NCBI GenBank assembly: GCA_014238285.1
Contig: JABABK010000023.1
Coordinates: 1-48,056, forward strand
Length of the DNA stretch: 48,056 bases
From: Hellea sp.
GTDB lineage: Bacteria > Pseudomonadota > Alphaproteobacteria > Caulobacterales > Maricaulaceae
Direction: 5' to 3'
Positions within the stretch are counted from its first letter, which is position 1. Each line of letters begins with the position of its first letter. Positions 14,977 to 23,033 of this stretch are shown here, in pieces. The notes below the pieces were generated by a model that made no database searches, was not told the DNA's origin, and saw nothing but the letters and a program-made list of their open reading frames with translations. The position numbers and the translations under genes are program-made.

Positions 14977-16671
14977 TTAAGGCGCTTTAGCTTGCAGGCT
15001 TTGTAATAGCTCCAAAACTTCCTTGCGCTGATCATAGACCAGCAGGACCAGTAAATCTCCTGCCTGCGCCCAATCAAGAGCGTGTTTGGTCGCTTCCAAC
15101 TCATTATCGGTAAAGACAGTTTGGTCTTCGGGATAGTTTAGCTGCTTAAGTTCAGCCTTGATGATGGCAGGCACATCGCCGAGTTCTCGACCCCTGAGAT
15201 AGTTTTCAAGCTCTTTCACGATGATCAAATCTGGGTTGGCGTCACGCACGGCCTTGGTCATAGATTTAATATCATCATCACTGCGATCACCCGCCTGCCC
15301 CAGTAAAAATACGCGCCGTTTCGCCGGAAAATCATTCACTGCCTCAGCCAAAGCCGAAATACCGTGAGGATTATGGGCAAAATCCAAGAGAACATTGACG
15401 CCATTGATTTGCATAAAATTACCACGGCCCGGATTTTCCTCCGGCGTACTCTCAAACTCTTTGAGGCCTTGAGTGATGGCTGCGGGCTCAATGCCTAGGG
15501 TCGAGGTCAGCGCAATAGCGCCGAGTCCGTTGGAAATATTATACTTAGCAACGCCGCCAAGCCCTGGAACAAAATCAATAACTGGCAAGATCGAAATATC
15601 CTCACCACCGCGTCTGAGCACCATGTCACCATTTTTGATATAAGCTACAGGAGCACCATCTGGCGCCCATTGATCTAAATTGCTGTCATTGATCGAAAAT
15701 CCATACCAAAATACTTGACCGTCAAATGATTGGCCACGCTCCACTAATAACGGATCATCTGCATTTAGGATCAATGTCCCGCCTGATTTTACGGCTTTTG
15801 ATATCGTAAATTTGACATCCGCCAAGTCCGGCACTGTTTGGATCCCGTATTCGCCCAAATGATCTGAGGCCACATTGGTGATCAAACTGGCGGTTACACT
15901 CGGAATGGGTAATCCGCGGCGCAATAGACCACCTCGCGCTGTCTCTATGACGGCCATATCGACCCTCTGATCGCGCAGGGCAAGCCTTGCGCCGCCCGGA
16001 CCTGAATAGTCACCACTGGCGATAATATCCTTCCCTGCACGCACCCAGTCGCTCGACGACATGCCAACGGTTTTGTCGGCGACGGCGCAAATCGCGGCTG
16101 ATAACCGAACTGTAGTAGACTTGCCATTTGTACCAGTCACAAGGGCCACAGGAATATCTCCGAGGACCTCCCAGTTCACTTGATCTGGTGAAGGTGTTTT
16201 ATCTGTATCCCAGCACTGGCCATTTTCACCCAAGCCTAAGGAAACGATTTCATCATCACTGAGTAAGGTGATATTTTTTTCAAGCGCAGCGATTTCCAAC
16301 TCAAGAAGATTTGGATTACGCTCGTCTGCGATAATCGTTCTTAATTCAGAAATTTTATTTTCGAACTCATCAAACTGCAGACCTTGAACTTCCGCCTCCG
16401 TTGAAGCCCATGCCGCTTCCATTAAATCGGTCGCCGCGTAAAGCGCATCAATCGGAGCGCTCATCAAGAGGGTCGCGCCGCCATCATATTGCCGAACGGA
16501 TATCTCTTCGACCGACCACCCGACCGCGTCCAGTGTCTTGCGCATATGAGTTCGCCATATAGCAATCACCTGATCTTTTTGATCATCATTTAATACGGCT
16601 TCAGCGGCTGCGCCGGGCCTATCCAAACTAAGGCTAGCCCCGGTCAATCGCCTGACATCGGTGAGTTCCAT
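14977..16671 (-). CDS. Mur ligase family protein, CphA-like without ATP-grasp domain
   Basis: A 564-residue protein resembling the C-terminal Mur-ligase half of cyanophycin synthetase. The P-loop TGTNGKST contains Lys184, a central ARGG segment and the HNP and GDRSDDD segments of the C-terminal domain are all kept, so it looks catalytically competent. The N-terminal 165 residues show no ATP-grasp motif and I do not recognise them. It starts 8 bases after CphA and is surely cotranscribed. It may be an accessory amino-acid-adding ligase for cyanophycin or a related peptide. It is not the cyanobacterial CphA2 arrangement, which keeps the ATP-grasp part. Confidence 0.85.
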   Translation of the reverse strand: MELTDVRRLTGASLSLDRPGAAAEAVLNDDQKDQVIAIWRTHMRKTLDAVGWSVEEISVRQYDGGATLLMSAPIDALYAATDLMEAAWASTEAEVQGLQFDEFENKISELRTIIADERNPNLLELEIAALEKNITLLSDDEIVSLGLGENGQCWDTDKTPSPDQVNWEVLGDIPVALVTGTNGKSTTVRLSAAICAVADKTVGMSSSDWVRAGKDIIASGDYSGPGGARLALRDQRVDMAVIETARGGLLRRGLPIPSVTASLITNVASDHLGEYGIQTVPDLADVKFTISKAVKSGGTLILNADDPLLVERGQSFDGQVFWYGFSINDSNLDQWAPDGAPVAYIKNGDMVLRRGGEDISILPVIDFVPGLGGVAKYNISNGLGAIALTSTLGIEPAAITQGLKEFESTPEENPGRGNFMQINGVNVLLDFAHNPHGISALAEAVNDFPAKRRVFLLGQAGDRSDDDIKSMTKAVRDANPDLIIVKELENYLRGRELGDVPAIIKAELKQLNYPEDQTVFTDNELEATKHALDWAQAGDLLVLLVYDQRKEVLELLQSLQAKAP

Positions 16672-16679
16672 AGCGCGGC

Positions 16680-19541
16680 TTAATCTGCGTCTTCAGGTTC
16701 ATTGGCCAGTCTGACACCGCGCTCATCTCTAACCAGCTCCATGCCGTCGAGCAGAAGTGATTCTGGGATTTTTGGCGCGTCTTCCACTGGCATGGCCAAT
16801 GCTAATGGGTCCAAGTCGACTTTTTTCTTTATGACCGGACGAACAGGCATTTCTTGCTCTGCCTCGTCCTCTTGGAACTTTTCATCTTGAGGCCGGTTAA
16901 AGTAGATAATCTGCTTCCAAGACCGAGTGATATCATCCCCGAAGACTAGCACGAAGTCATCCTGCTTTGCCATTTCCAGCGCCGCATGTACGGCTTTTTC
17001 TTCTTCTGGAATGATCGTGATATTCTTAGCATCAACGCCATTAGCAATAAGCGCGTCACGCATGATTGTTGGTACTTCTTCAGGGCCACGTCCGCGCAAA
17101 CGGTCGTCACGGCGGCAGATATAGTGGTCATAGTTTCCGGCGATAATTCGGGCGACTTCTTTGATATCTTCGTCGCGGCGGTCCCCCGGCATGGCAAATA
17201 CACCAATTCGCCTACCCTCGACATCAAGTTGAACCGCCAGCTTAGTCATGGCTTCAATCGCGGCCGGGTTATGACCGTAATCCAGAATGACTTTAAATGG
17301 ATGCTCATCAAACACGTTCATTCGGCCCGGAGCCTGGAAGAATGTCGTCGCAAATGTCCGTAAGCCATGTCGAATATCTTCAAGGCTCTTGCCCATGCTA
17401 AAACAAATAGCCGCAGAAAATAGAGCATTTTGGACATTGTGCATGGCTTTGCCATCCAGCGTCGCTGGAATAAGGTGGGTCCACATCAGAGGAATATGGG
17501 CGCCATTGTCATAGATCGTAATCATATGACCGTTCATGCCCTGCTCCAGCACGACAGCACGACCACCAGAACGTACGTGTTCACGCACTAAAGGGTGACT
17601 AGCATTCATGGTTACATAACAAAGGTTTTTCGCCGTTGTATGCTCTGCCATTTTCAAACAAAGATCATCATCAGCGTTCAGCACAGCCGTATCTCTGGCC
17701 ACTTCAACAACGATCCGCTTAACTCGTGCCATATCTTCGAGAGTATCAACACCTTTAAGGCCTAGGTGATCCGCTGCTACATTAAGGACTGCCCCTGTAT
17801 CACAGAACCGGTAGCCCAGACCGCGGCGCACCATGCCGCCTCTAGCCGTTTCCAAAACAGCGGCATCTACCGTGGGGTCCCTTAGGATCATCTGCGCCGA
17901 CATCGGACCGGTCAAATCACCTTTGACGCTTAGATTACCATTGATGTAGACACCATCAGTTGTAGCAAGGCCGACAATATTACCGCTGAGTTTATAGATA
18001 TGAGCGACCATTCTCGCTGTTGTTGTTTTCCCATTGGTTCCGGTAATAGAAATCATCGGAATTCGCGTAGGAGAATTTTCCGGGAAGAGCATTTTCATGA
18101 CCGCGCCAGCTACGTCTCGCGATTTTCCTTCGCTCGGCGCGACATGCATTCTGAATCCGGGCGCAGCATTAATCTCGCAAATAGCGGCACCATTATCTTT
18201 ATGGGATTTAGAAATATCGGATGACAGAAAGTCCACACCGCCAACATCAAGACCAATGGCTTTGACCGCGCGGACTGCCATATCTCTATTATCAGGATGG
18301 ACAATATCTGTGACGTCAATTGCTGTCCCGCCCGTAGACAAATTGGCTGTGGAGCGAAGATACATCACTTCACCATCAGCTAGAACGGTTTCAGCATTAT
18401 AGCCTTTTTCTTCGAGATGCTCCATCGCTTTGCTATCAAGCTCTAGTCGCGTCAGAACCTTCTCATGGCCGACACCACGGCGCGGGTCAGAATTGACAAC
18501 ATCAATTAGTTCTTCGACAGTTTTTTTACCATCGCCAACGACATGTCCGGGAACCCTTTTTGAAACGGCAACCAGTTCATTATTGACGACCAACATTCTA
18601 TGATCATGGCCCGAAATAAAAGATTCAACGATAACACTGCGGCCTTTGCCATGTTCGCGGGCAAAATCAAAAGCATCGGCGATTTCATTGTCGTCGAACA
18701 AACCGATTGAAATACCCCGTCCATGATTACCATCAAGCGGCTTTAGGACAACTGGGTGACCAATGCGATCAGCGGCGCGGACAGCACCACGGCGGTCCCG
18801 AACCAGTATTTGACGCGGCACAGGTAAACCAAGATCGGCTAAGATTAAATTTGTCTCTTCCTTGTCTGAGGCGAGCTCCACAGAAATATAATTGGTTTCA
18901 CTGGTAATCGTGGCCTGAATTCGTTTTTGGTAACGGCCATGGCCCATTTGAATCAGGCTATATTCATTCAGCCGAATCCACGGAATGTCACGATCCTCAG
19001 CCGCCTTAACCAATGACGCCGTACTTGGACCTAATGCACGTCTCTGCGCCGCACGGATAAAGTCGTCGCGCTCAGATTCAAAATCAAAATCTTTTATGCG
19101 GTCTTCAGGGTCGACCACTTCATCGGGTAGTAAATATGTTAGAAGCTCAAGCGCCAATCGGCCAGCCCGCAAGCCAACACGTTCTTCTTCATATTGATAG
19201 ACCATGTTGTAGACGCCTTTGTCTCCGGCGCCTCTGGTTTTACCAAAGGAAACATCTGCCCCAGCAACATTCTGTAGCTCAATGGCAACATGTTCCCAAA
19301 TATGAGCAAACCATGTGCCACCATCTTCGCGTAACCGCCGGACAAATCCACCCGGCTCACCATAAGAACAACCATGTTCATGAAGACCAGGTAAGGCTTC
19401 GAGTAGAGGATCGATGAAACTCGGCCCAAGTTTTCCGCTAGGCCAATCTTCTAAAACGCCGATATCGATTTGATGCCTGATACAAGGAAATAAGGCATAT
19501 ACATTTGGACCACGATATACGGACGTTTCAAGAATTTTCAC
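16680..19541 (-). CDS. cphA: Cyanophycin synthetase
   Basis: A 953-residue enzyme that polymerises aspartate and arginine into cyanophycin, a nitrogen and carbon store, using ATP. Order of parts: N-terminal domain (1-160), ATP-grasp (about 165-490, with KPLDGNHGRGISIGL) for adding Asp, and Mur ligase (about 495-885, P-loop GTNGKTTT at 501-508 and DYGHNP) for adding Arg. A charged tail of about 65 residues extends past the usual end. The start is GTG at 19541 with a GGGAGA ribosome site; the next residues (KILETSVYRGPNVYA) fit the family. It sits between cyanophycinase (35 bases upstream) and the Mur ligase. Confidence 0.96.
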   Translation of the reverse strand: MKILETSVYRGPNVYALFPCIRHQIDIGVLEDWPSGKLGPSFIDPLLEALPGLHEHGCSYGEPGGFVRRLREDGGTWFAHIWEHVAIELQNVAGADVSFGKTRGAGDKGVYNMVYQYEEERVGLRAGRLALELLTYLLPDEVVDPEDRIKDFDFESERDDFIRAAQRRALGPSTASLVKAAEDRDIPWIRLNEYSLIQMGHGRYQKRIQATITSETNYISVELASDKEETNLILADLGLPVPRQILVRDRRGAVRAADRIGHPVVLKPLDGNHGRGISIGLFDDNEIADAFDFAREHGKGRSVIVESFISGHDHRMLVVNNELVAVSKRVPGHVVGDGKKTVEELIDVVNSDPRRGVGHEKVLTRLELDSKAMEHLEEKGYNAETVLADGEVMYLRSTANLSTGGTAIDVTDIVHPDNRDMAVRAVKAIGLDVGGVDFLSSDISKSHKDNGAAICEINAAPGFRMHVAPSEGKSRDVAGAVMKMLFPENSPTRIPMISITGTNGKTTTARMVAHIYKLSGNIVGLATTDGVYINGNLSVKGDLTGPMSAQMILRDPTVDAAVLETARGGMVRRGLGYRFCDTGAVLNVAADHLGLKGVDTLEDMARVKRIVVEVARDTAVLNADDDLCLKMAEHTTAKNLCYVTMNASHPLVREHVRSGGRAVVLEQGMNGHMITIYDNGAHIPLMWTHLIPATLDGKAMHNVQNALFSAAICFSMGKSLEDIRHGLRTFATTFFQAPGRMNVFDEHPFKVILDYGHNPAAIEAMTKLAVQLDVEGRRIGVFAMPGDRRDEDIKEVARIIAGNYDHYICRRDDRLRGRGPEEVPTIMRDALIANGVDAKNITIIPEEEKAVHAALEMAKQDDFVLVFGDDITRSWKQIIYFNRPQDEKFQEDEAEQEMPVRPVIKKKVDLDPLALAMPVEDAPKIPESLLLDGMELVRDERGVRLANEPEDAD

Positions 19542-19575
19542 ACGCTTCTCCCTACGCCCATATTAACTTCGCCTT

Positions 19576-20400
19576 TTACATGGCGGCTGGGCTTGCTGTT
19601 CTTGTGACGAGGTCATATTGCCCCCCCTCCAAGAGTATATGCAGCTTTATGTCCGTAAGGCAAACAGGTTTTCCAAGTCCTACGTCCGCCATGGACGAAT
19701 AACCTAATTGTGACGGGTCGATAACGGTCAATCCGCCGCTGCCAAACACTTCGATATTGTTATTGGGATCAATAAAAGCTGCTGTGTCTTCGTCCACGCC
19801 TAATCCGGTTGCGAACGGATTATAGGCAAGAGCCGACAATAGACGTCCAAGTCTACCGCGCTCTCTAAAATGCTGATCGATTATCACACGGTTAGTTAGG
19901 CCAAGTCCCGGCGCTAATGTCGCCAATCCACTTTTAGGCGTAGCGCCGCTTCTGCCAAAGGCGATCATATGTTCGCCAATGAATGCTGCACCGGCCGACG
20001 TTCCGGCAATATGTAGACCACGCGCATTGCCGCTACGCATAAGCTGAGCCACAGGCGTACCGCCCAGAATAGTCGAAAGACGAAGTTGATCACCACCTGT
20101 CATAAAGACGCCAGTGGCGTTCTTTAAAATGTCGAGCGTCTCTTCATCGTCGCAGTCTTTACGGGTTTCAATTTGAAGAATATCAGAATGACCCGCCTCC
20201 AATTCTGCAAACACATCTCGGTAGCGGTCACCCGTATCATCAAGGCGTGATGCCGTCGGGATAATCGCGATGCGCGCATCACGGCCACCACATAATTCTA
20301 CGAAGCGATTGAGGATGGTCGAAGAGCGGACTTTCTTTTCGCCGCCGCCAATTGGTATGATCCAACCACGCGTTTCCCCGTCACTAACTTTGGCTGGCAT
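19576..20400 (-). CDS. cphB: Cyanophycinase
   Basis: A 274-residue serine peptidase of the S51 family that cuts cyanophycin into beta-Asp-Arg dipeptides. The nucleophile is Ser135 in GTSAGA, and the early IIPIGGGE and mid MTGGDQLR motifs are typical. No signal peptide is seen, so it is the intracellular type. The ATG at 20400 has a strong CAGGAG site. Being cotranscribed with cphA implies that synthesis and breakdown are balanced at the protein level rather than by separate promoters. Confidence 0.94.
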   Translation of the reverse strand: MPAKVSDGETRGWIIPIGGGEKKVRSSTILNRFVELCGGRDARIAIIPTASRLDDTGDRYRDVFAELEAGHSDILQIETRKDCDDEETLDILKNATGVFMTGGDQLRLSTILGGTPVAQLMRSGNARGLHIAGTSAGAAFIGEHMIAFGRSGATPKSGLATLAPGLGLTNRVIIDQHFRERGRLGRLLSALAYNPFATGLGVDEDTAAFIDPNNNIEVFGSGGLTVIDPSQLGYSSMADVGLGKPVCLTDIKLHILLEGGQYDLVTRTASPAAM

Positions 20401-20500
20401 TACAATCGTCTCCTGACATGAAATTTGCCGGAACTTAGGTTTTCGCTAGCCCGTGTCAAGCTGCAATAACGCCTCTATTTAAGAATACGGGTCGCCGGAT

Positions 20501-21298
20501 TTATTCAGTTATATTTGGCGCGAAAGTCGATATTTCTGTCAAAACGTCTCGTAAAACAATCCTGAGCTTTCCAGCCAAGTCTTCGCGGTATTTCCAAGGC
20601 GCGCTTTCTTCCATATAGCAGGACTGAGCAATTTCCATTTGCACAGCATGCATATTCATACCCGGCCTTCCGTAATGGCGCGTTGTCCAGCCGCCTTTGA
20701 AGCGTCCGTTTACTACAGAGCTATACTGCGAAGCGTTTGTGCAAATTTCGGCAACCTGTTTTTCTATCCGAAAATCGCAAGACTTTCCTGAAAATGTCCC
20801 GATATTTAAGTCGGGCAATTTACCATCAAACAAAAACTCAACCTCAGATCGGATCGAATGACAATCATATAAAATAGCAAAGCCAAAGTTCTCGACACCT
20901 CGTAGCAGCGCTACCTCTATGGCCGCGTGATAAGGACGATGATAAGTCTCCAGCCGTATCTGGATTTCTTCTGACGTCGGCTCCATCCCAGAATTATAGA
21001 TTGCGTACCCTTCAAAATCTATCAATGGACACAAGCCTGTTGTATTTTGCCCTGGATAAAGGCTCTCATCTTCAGGTGACCGATTAGCGTCAATAACATA
21101 GCGGTGGAAATTAGCTTTGATAATTGAAGCATCACCGGCGAGACCGTCATAGAGCCTCGGGATATGCCAGTCAGTATCCGCTAAAGCCTGACCACGTTCA
21201 TTGAGGCGCTTCATGATTTCAGACGGCACAAAAGTGCCGCTATGGGGCATCGCGAGGACGAGCGGGCTATGGCCCGATCTGACCTCTATAGGCTTCAT
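20501..21298 (-). CDS. hutG: N-formylglutamate amidohydrolase
   Basis: A 265-residue enzyme of the N-formylglutamate deformylase family, which releases formate and glutamate in the last step of the five-step histidine degradation route. Family marks include the N-terminal PHSGTFVP, DTDWHIP and the YDCHSI segment. Its ATG overlaps the TAA of the hutF gene (TAATG), so the two enzymes are translationally coupled and act in sequence. The next gene, cyanophycinase, starts 100 bases downstream. hutH, hutU and hutI are not in the window. Confidence 0.9.
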   Translation of the reverse strand: MKPIEVRSGHSPLVLAMPHSGTFVPSEIMKRLNERGQALADTDWHIPRLYDGLAGDASIIKANFHRYVIDANRSPEDESLYPGQNTTGLCPLIDFEGYAIYNSGMEPTSEEIQIRLETYHRPYHAAIEVALLRGVENFGFAILYDCHSIRSEVEFLFDGKLPDLNIGTFSGKSCDFRIEKQVAEICTNASQYSSVVNGRFKGGWTTRHYGRPGMNMHAVQMEIAQSCYMEESAPWKYREDLAGKLRIVLRDVLTEISTFAPNITE

Positions 21299-22662
21299 TA
21301 TATCCGGTCTTTCAGAGATAATATCGTAGCTTCATATCGGCTGACGATCTGGTCATGCTGGGTATGCTGTCCGCCGGAAACTACATGCCGTCCCGCCGCC
21401 CAAACATCTGAAATCATCGCATCGCTACCTGTGAATATATAACTATCCAGGATGCTATCGCCTGACTTACCCAGAAGATTAGTAGATTTCATATCCAGCG
21501 CCATAAAGTCCGCGAGATATTCTTTCTTAATCTGTCCAGCCTTGCGGCCCGTCGCCTGCGCCCCGCCGACGAGGCAACCTTCAAACAACGCTCTGCCAGA
21601 CGACATTTCGGGGCTCGCATAGACCGCCCGCCTTTTGGTTTGAAGCCTTTGGCAGTATTCGAGAGTTCGAAGCTCTTCGGATAGGCTGATCCGGACATTT
21701 GAATCTGACCCTATTCCAAACACGCCCTGCGCGTCCTGATAACGCACACCATCAAAAATGCCGTCGCCGAGATTACTTTCTGTGATGGGGCAAAGGCCGA
21801 TAGTTGCACCAGATTTCGCCACACCAATAGTTTCGTGAGGTTCCATTTGGGTCGCATGAACAAGACACCAACGATCATCAACGTCGTGATTATCAAATAG
21901 CCATTCCACAGGGCGCGCGCCCCATGCTTCAAGGACTTCGCTAACTTCACCGACTTGCTCGGCAATGTGAATATGTTTGACGGAATCACCAGCCAGTTCC
22001 ACACAGGCAGCAAGGCTTTCTTGACCAACGGCCCGTAATGAGTGCGGCGCAACGCCAAGTTCTGCATCTTGCGGAAGGTTTTTAAGCGACCTGCCCGCCG
22101 CCTCATAAAGCGTAGCAAAGCGGTCCGTATCATTGCCAAAACGAATCTGCCCATTACCCAGCGGACGCTTATCACAACCGCCATATTGATACAGCACTGG
22201 TAAAAGCGTCAGACCGATACCTGTTTCTGTAGCGCCTGCGATAATCGCATCGGACAACTCCGCAATATTATCATAAGGCGTGCCGTCACTTTGGTGATGA
22301 AGGTAATGAAATTCTGCGCTGGAGGCATAGCCTGCCTCAAGCATTTCCATTTGCTGAAAGCTTGCAATCGCGGCGACATCGTCTGGCGTCAAATTATCTA
22401 AAAACCGATACATGATCTTGCGCCATGTCCAGAAATTATCATTAGGATCGTCGCCGCGCCGCTCGGCCATTCCCGCCATAGCGCGCTGAAACGAATGGCT
22501 GTGAACATTCCCTGGAGATGGCAATAACACACCGACTTGAGTCCCGTCAGGCTCGACGCCTACCTCTACATTCGTTACGATGCCCATATCATCGAAAGAA
22601 ACACTAACGCGGTCTTGCCAACCATCTGGTATTAAGGCTTGATGAGCCCATATTTTTGTCAT
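21298..22662 (-). CDS. hutF: Formimidoylglutamate deiminase
   Basis: A 454-residue metal-dependent amidohydrolase that converts N-formimino-glutamate to N-formyl-glutamate and ammonia. The first metal motif is His54-x-His56 (NVHSHSFQRAM), followed later by the HIAEQ and HATQM segments and a GSDSN loop. These fit HutF within the amidohydrolase superfamily. It begins one base after the stop of the VOC gene and is coupled to hutG. Placement next to cyanophycin genes is unusual, so a related deiminase substrate cannot be excluded. Confidence 0.9.
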   Translation of the reverse strand: MTKIWAHQALIPDGWQDRVSVSFDDMGIVTNVEVGVEPDGTQVGVLLPSPGNVHSHSFQRAMAGMAERRGDDPNDNFWTWRKIMYRFLDNLTPDDVAAIASFQQMEMLEAGYASSAEFHYLHHQSDGTPYDNIAELSDAIIAGATETGIGLTLLPVLYQYGGCDKRPLGNGQIRFGNDTDRFATLYEAAGRSLKNLPQDAELGVAPHSLRAVGQESLAACVELAGDSVKHIHIAEQVGEVSEVLEAWGARPVEWLFDNHDVDDRWCLVHATQMEPHETIGVAKSGATIGLCPITESNLGDGIFDGVRYQDAQGVFGIGSDSNVRISLSEELRTLEYCQRLQTKRRAVYASPEMSSGRALFEGCLVGGAQATGRKAGQIKKEYLADFMALDMKSTNLLGKSGDSILDSYIFTGSDAMISDVWAAGRHVVSGGQHTQHDQIVSRYEATILSLKDRI

Positions 22663-22663
22663 T

Positions 22664-23026
22664 TTATGCCTCGGTCCAAATAGCTAGTTCATTGCCTGAC
22701 GGGTCTATGAAATGGAAACGGCGACCACCCGGAAAGGCAAAAGGCACAATTGATATCTTGCCGCCAGCTTTTTCAACGGCTGAGAGGCTTTTTTCTAAAT
22801 CTTTGGAATACAATATAACAAGGGCGCCATTGGTGGACGGCTTACGTTCGCTCTCTGCGTCAAAGCCGCCGTCTACGCCTGCCCCTTGGATAGCCACATA
22901 AGTATCGCCCCAGTCTTGAAACGTCCAATCAAAGGCCTCGCCATAAAACGCTTTCATAGCCGCGAGATCAGTCGCAGGCAGTTCTATGTAATGGAAGTGA
23001 TGGTGTGCGTTTTTAAGATCTGACAT
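22664..23026 (-). CDS. VOC-family (glyoxalase-like) protein
   Basis: A 120-residue protein with one pair of beta-alpha-beta-beta-beta units of the vicinal oxygen chelate fold. It opens with HFHYIELPATDL and ends with FHFIDPSGNELAIW, the usual metal or substrate edge strands. The substrate is not predictable. It lies 7 bases after alaS and 1 base before hutF, so it links the alaS transcript to the histidine/cyanophycin block. Confidence 0.88.
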   Translation of the reverse strand: MSDLKNAHHHFHYIELPATDLAAMKAFYGEAFDWTFQDWGDTYVAIQGAGVDGGFDAESERKPSTNGALVILYSKDLEKSLSAVEKAGGKISIVPFAFPGGRRFHFIDPSGNELAIWTEA

Positions 23027-23033
23027 TGGTTTC

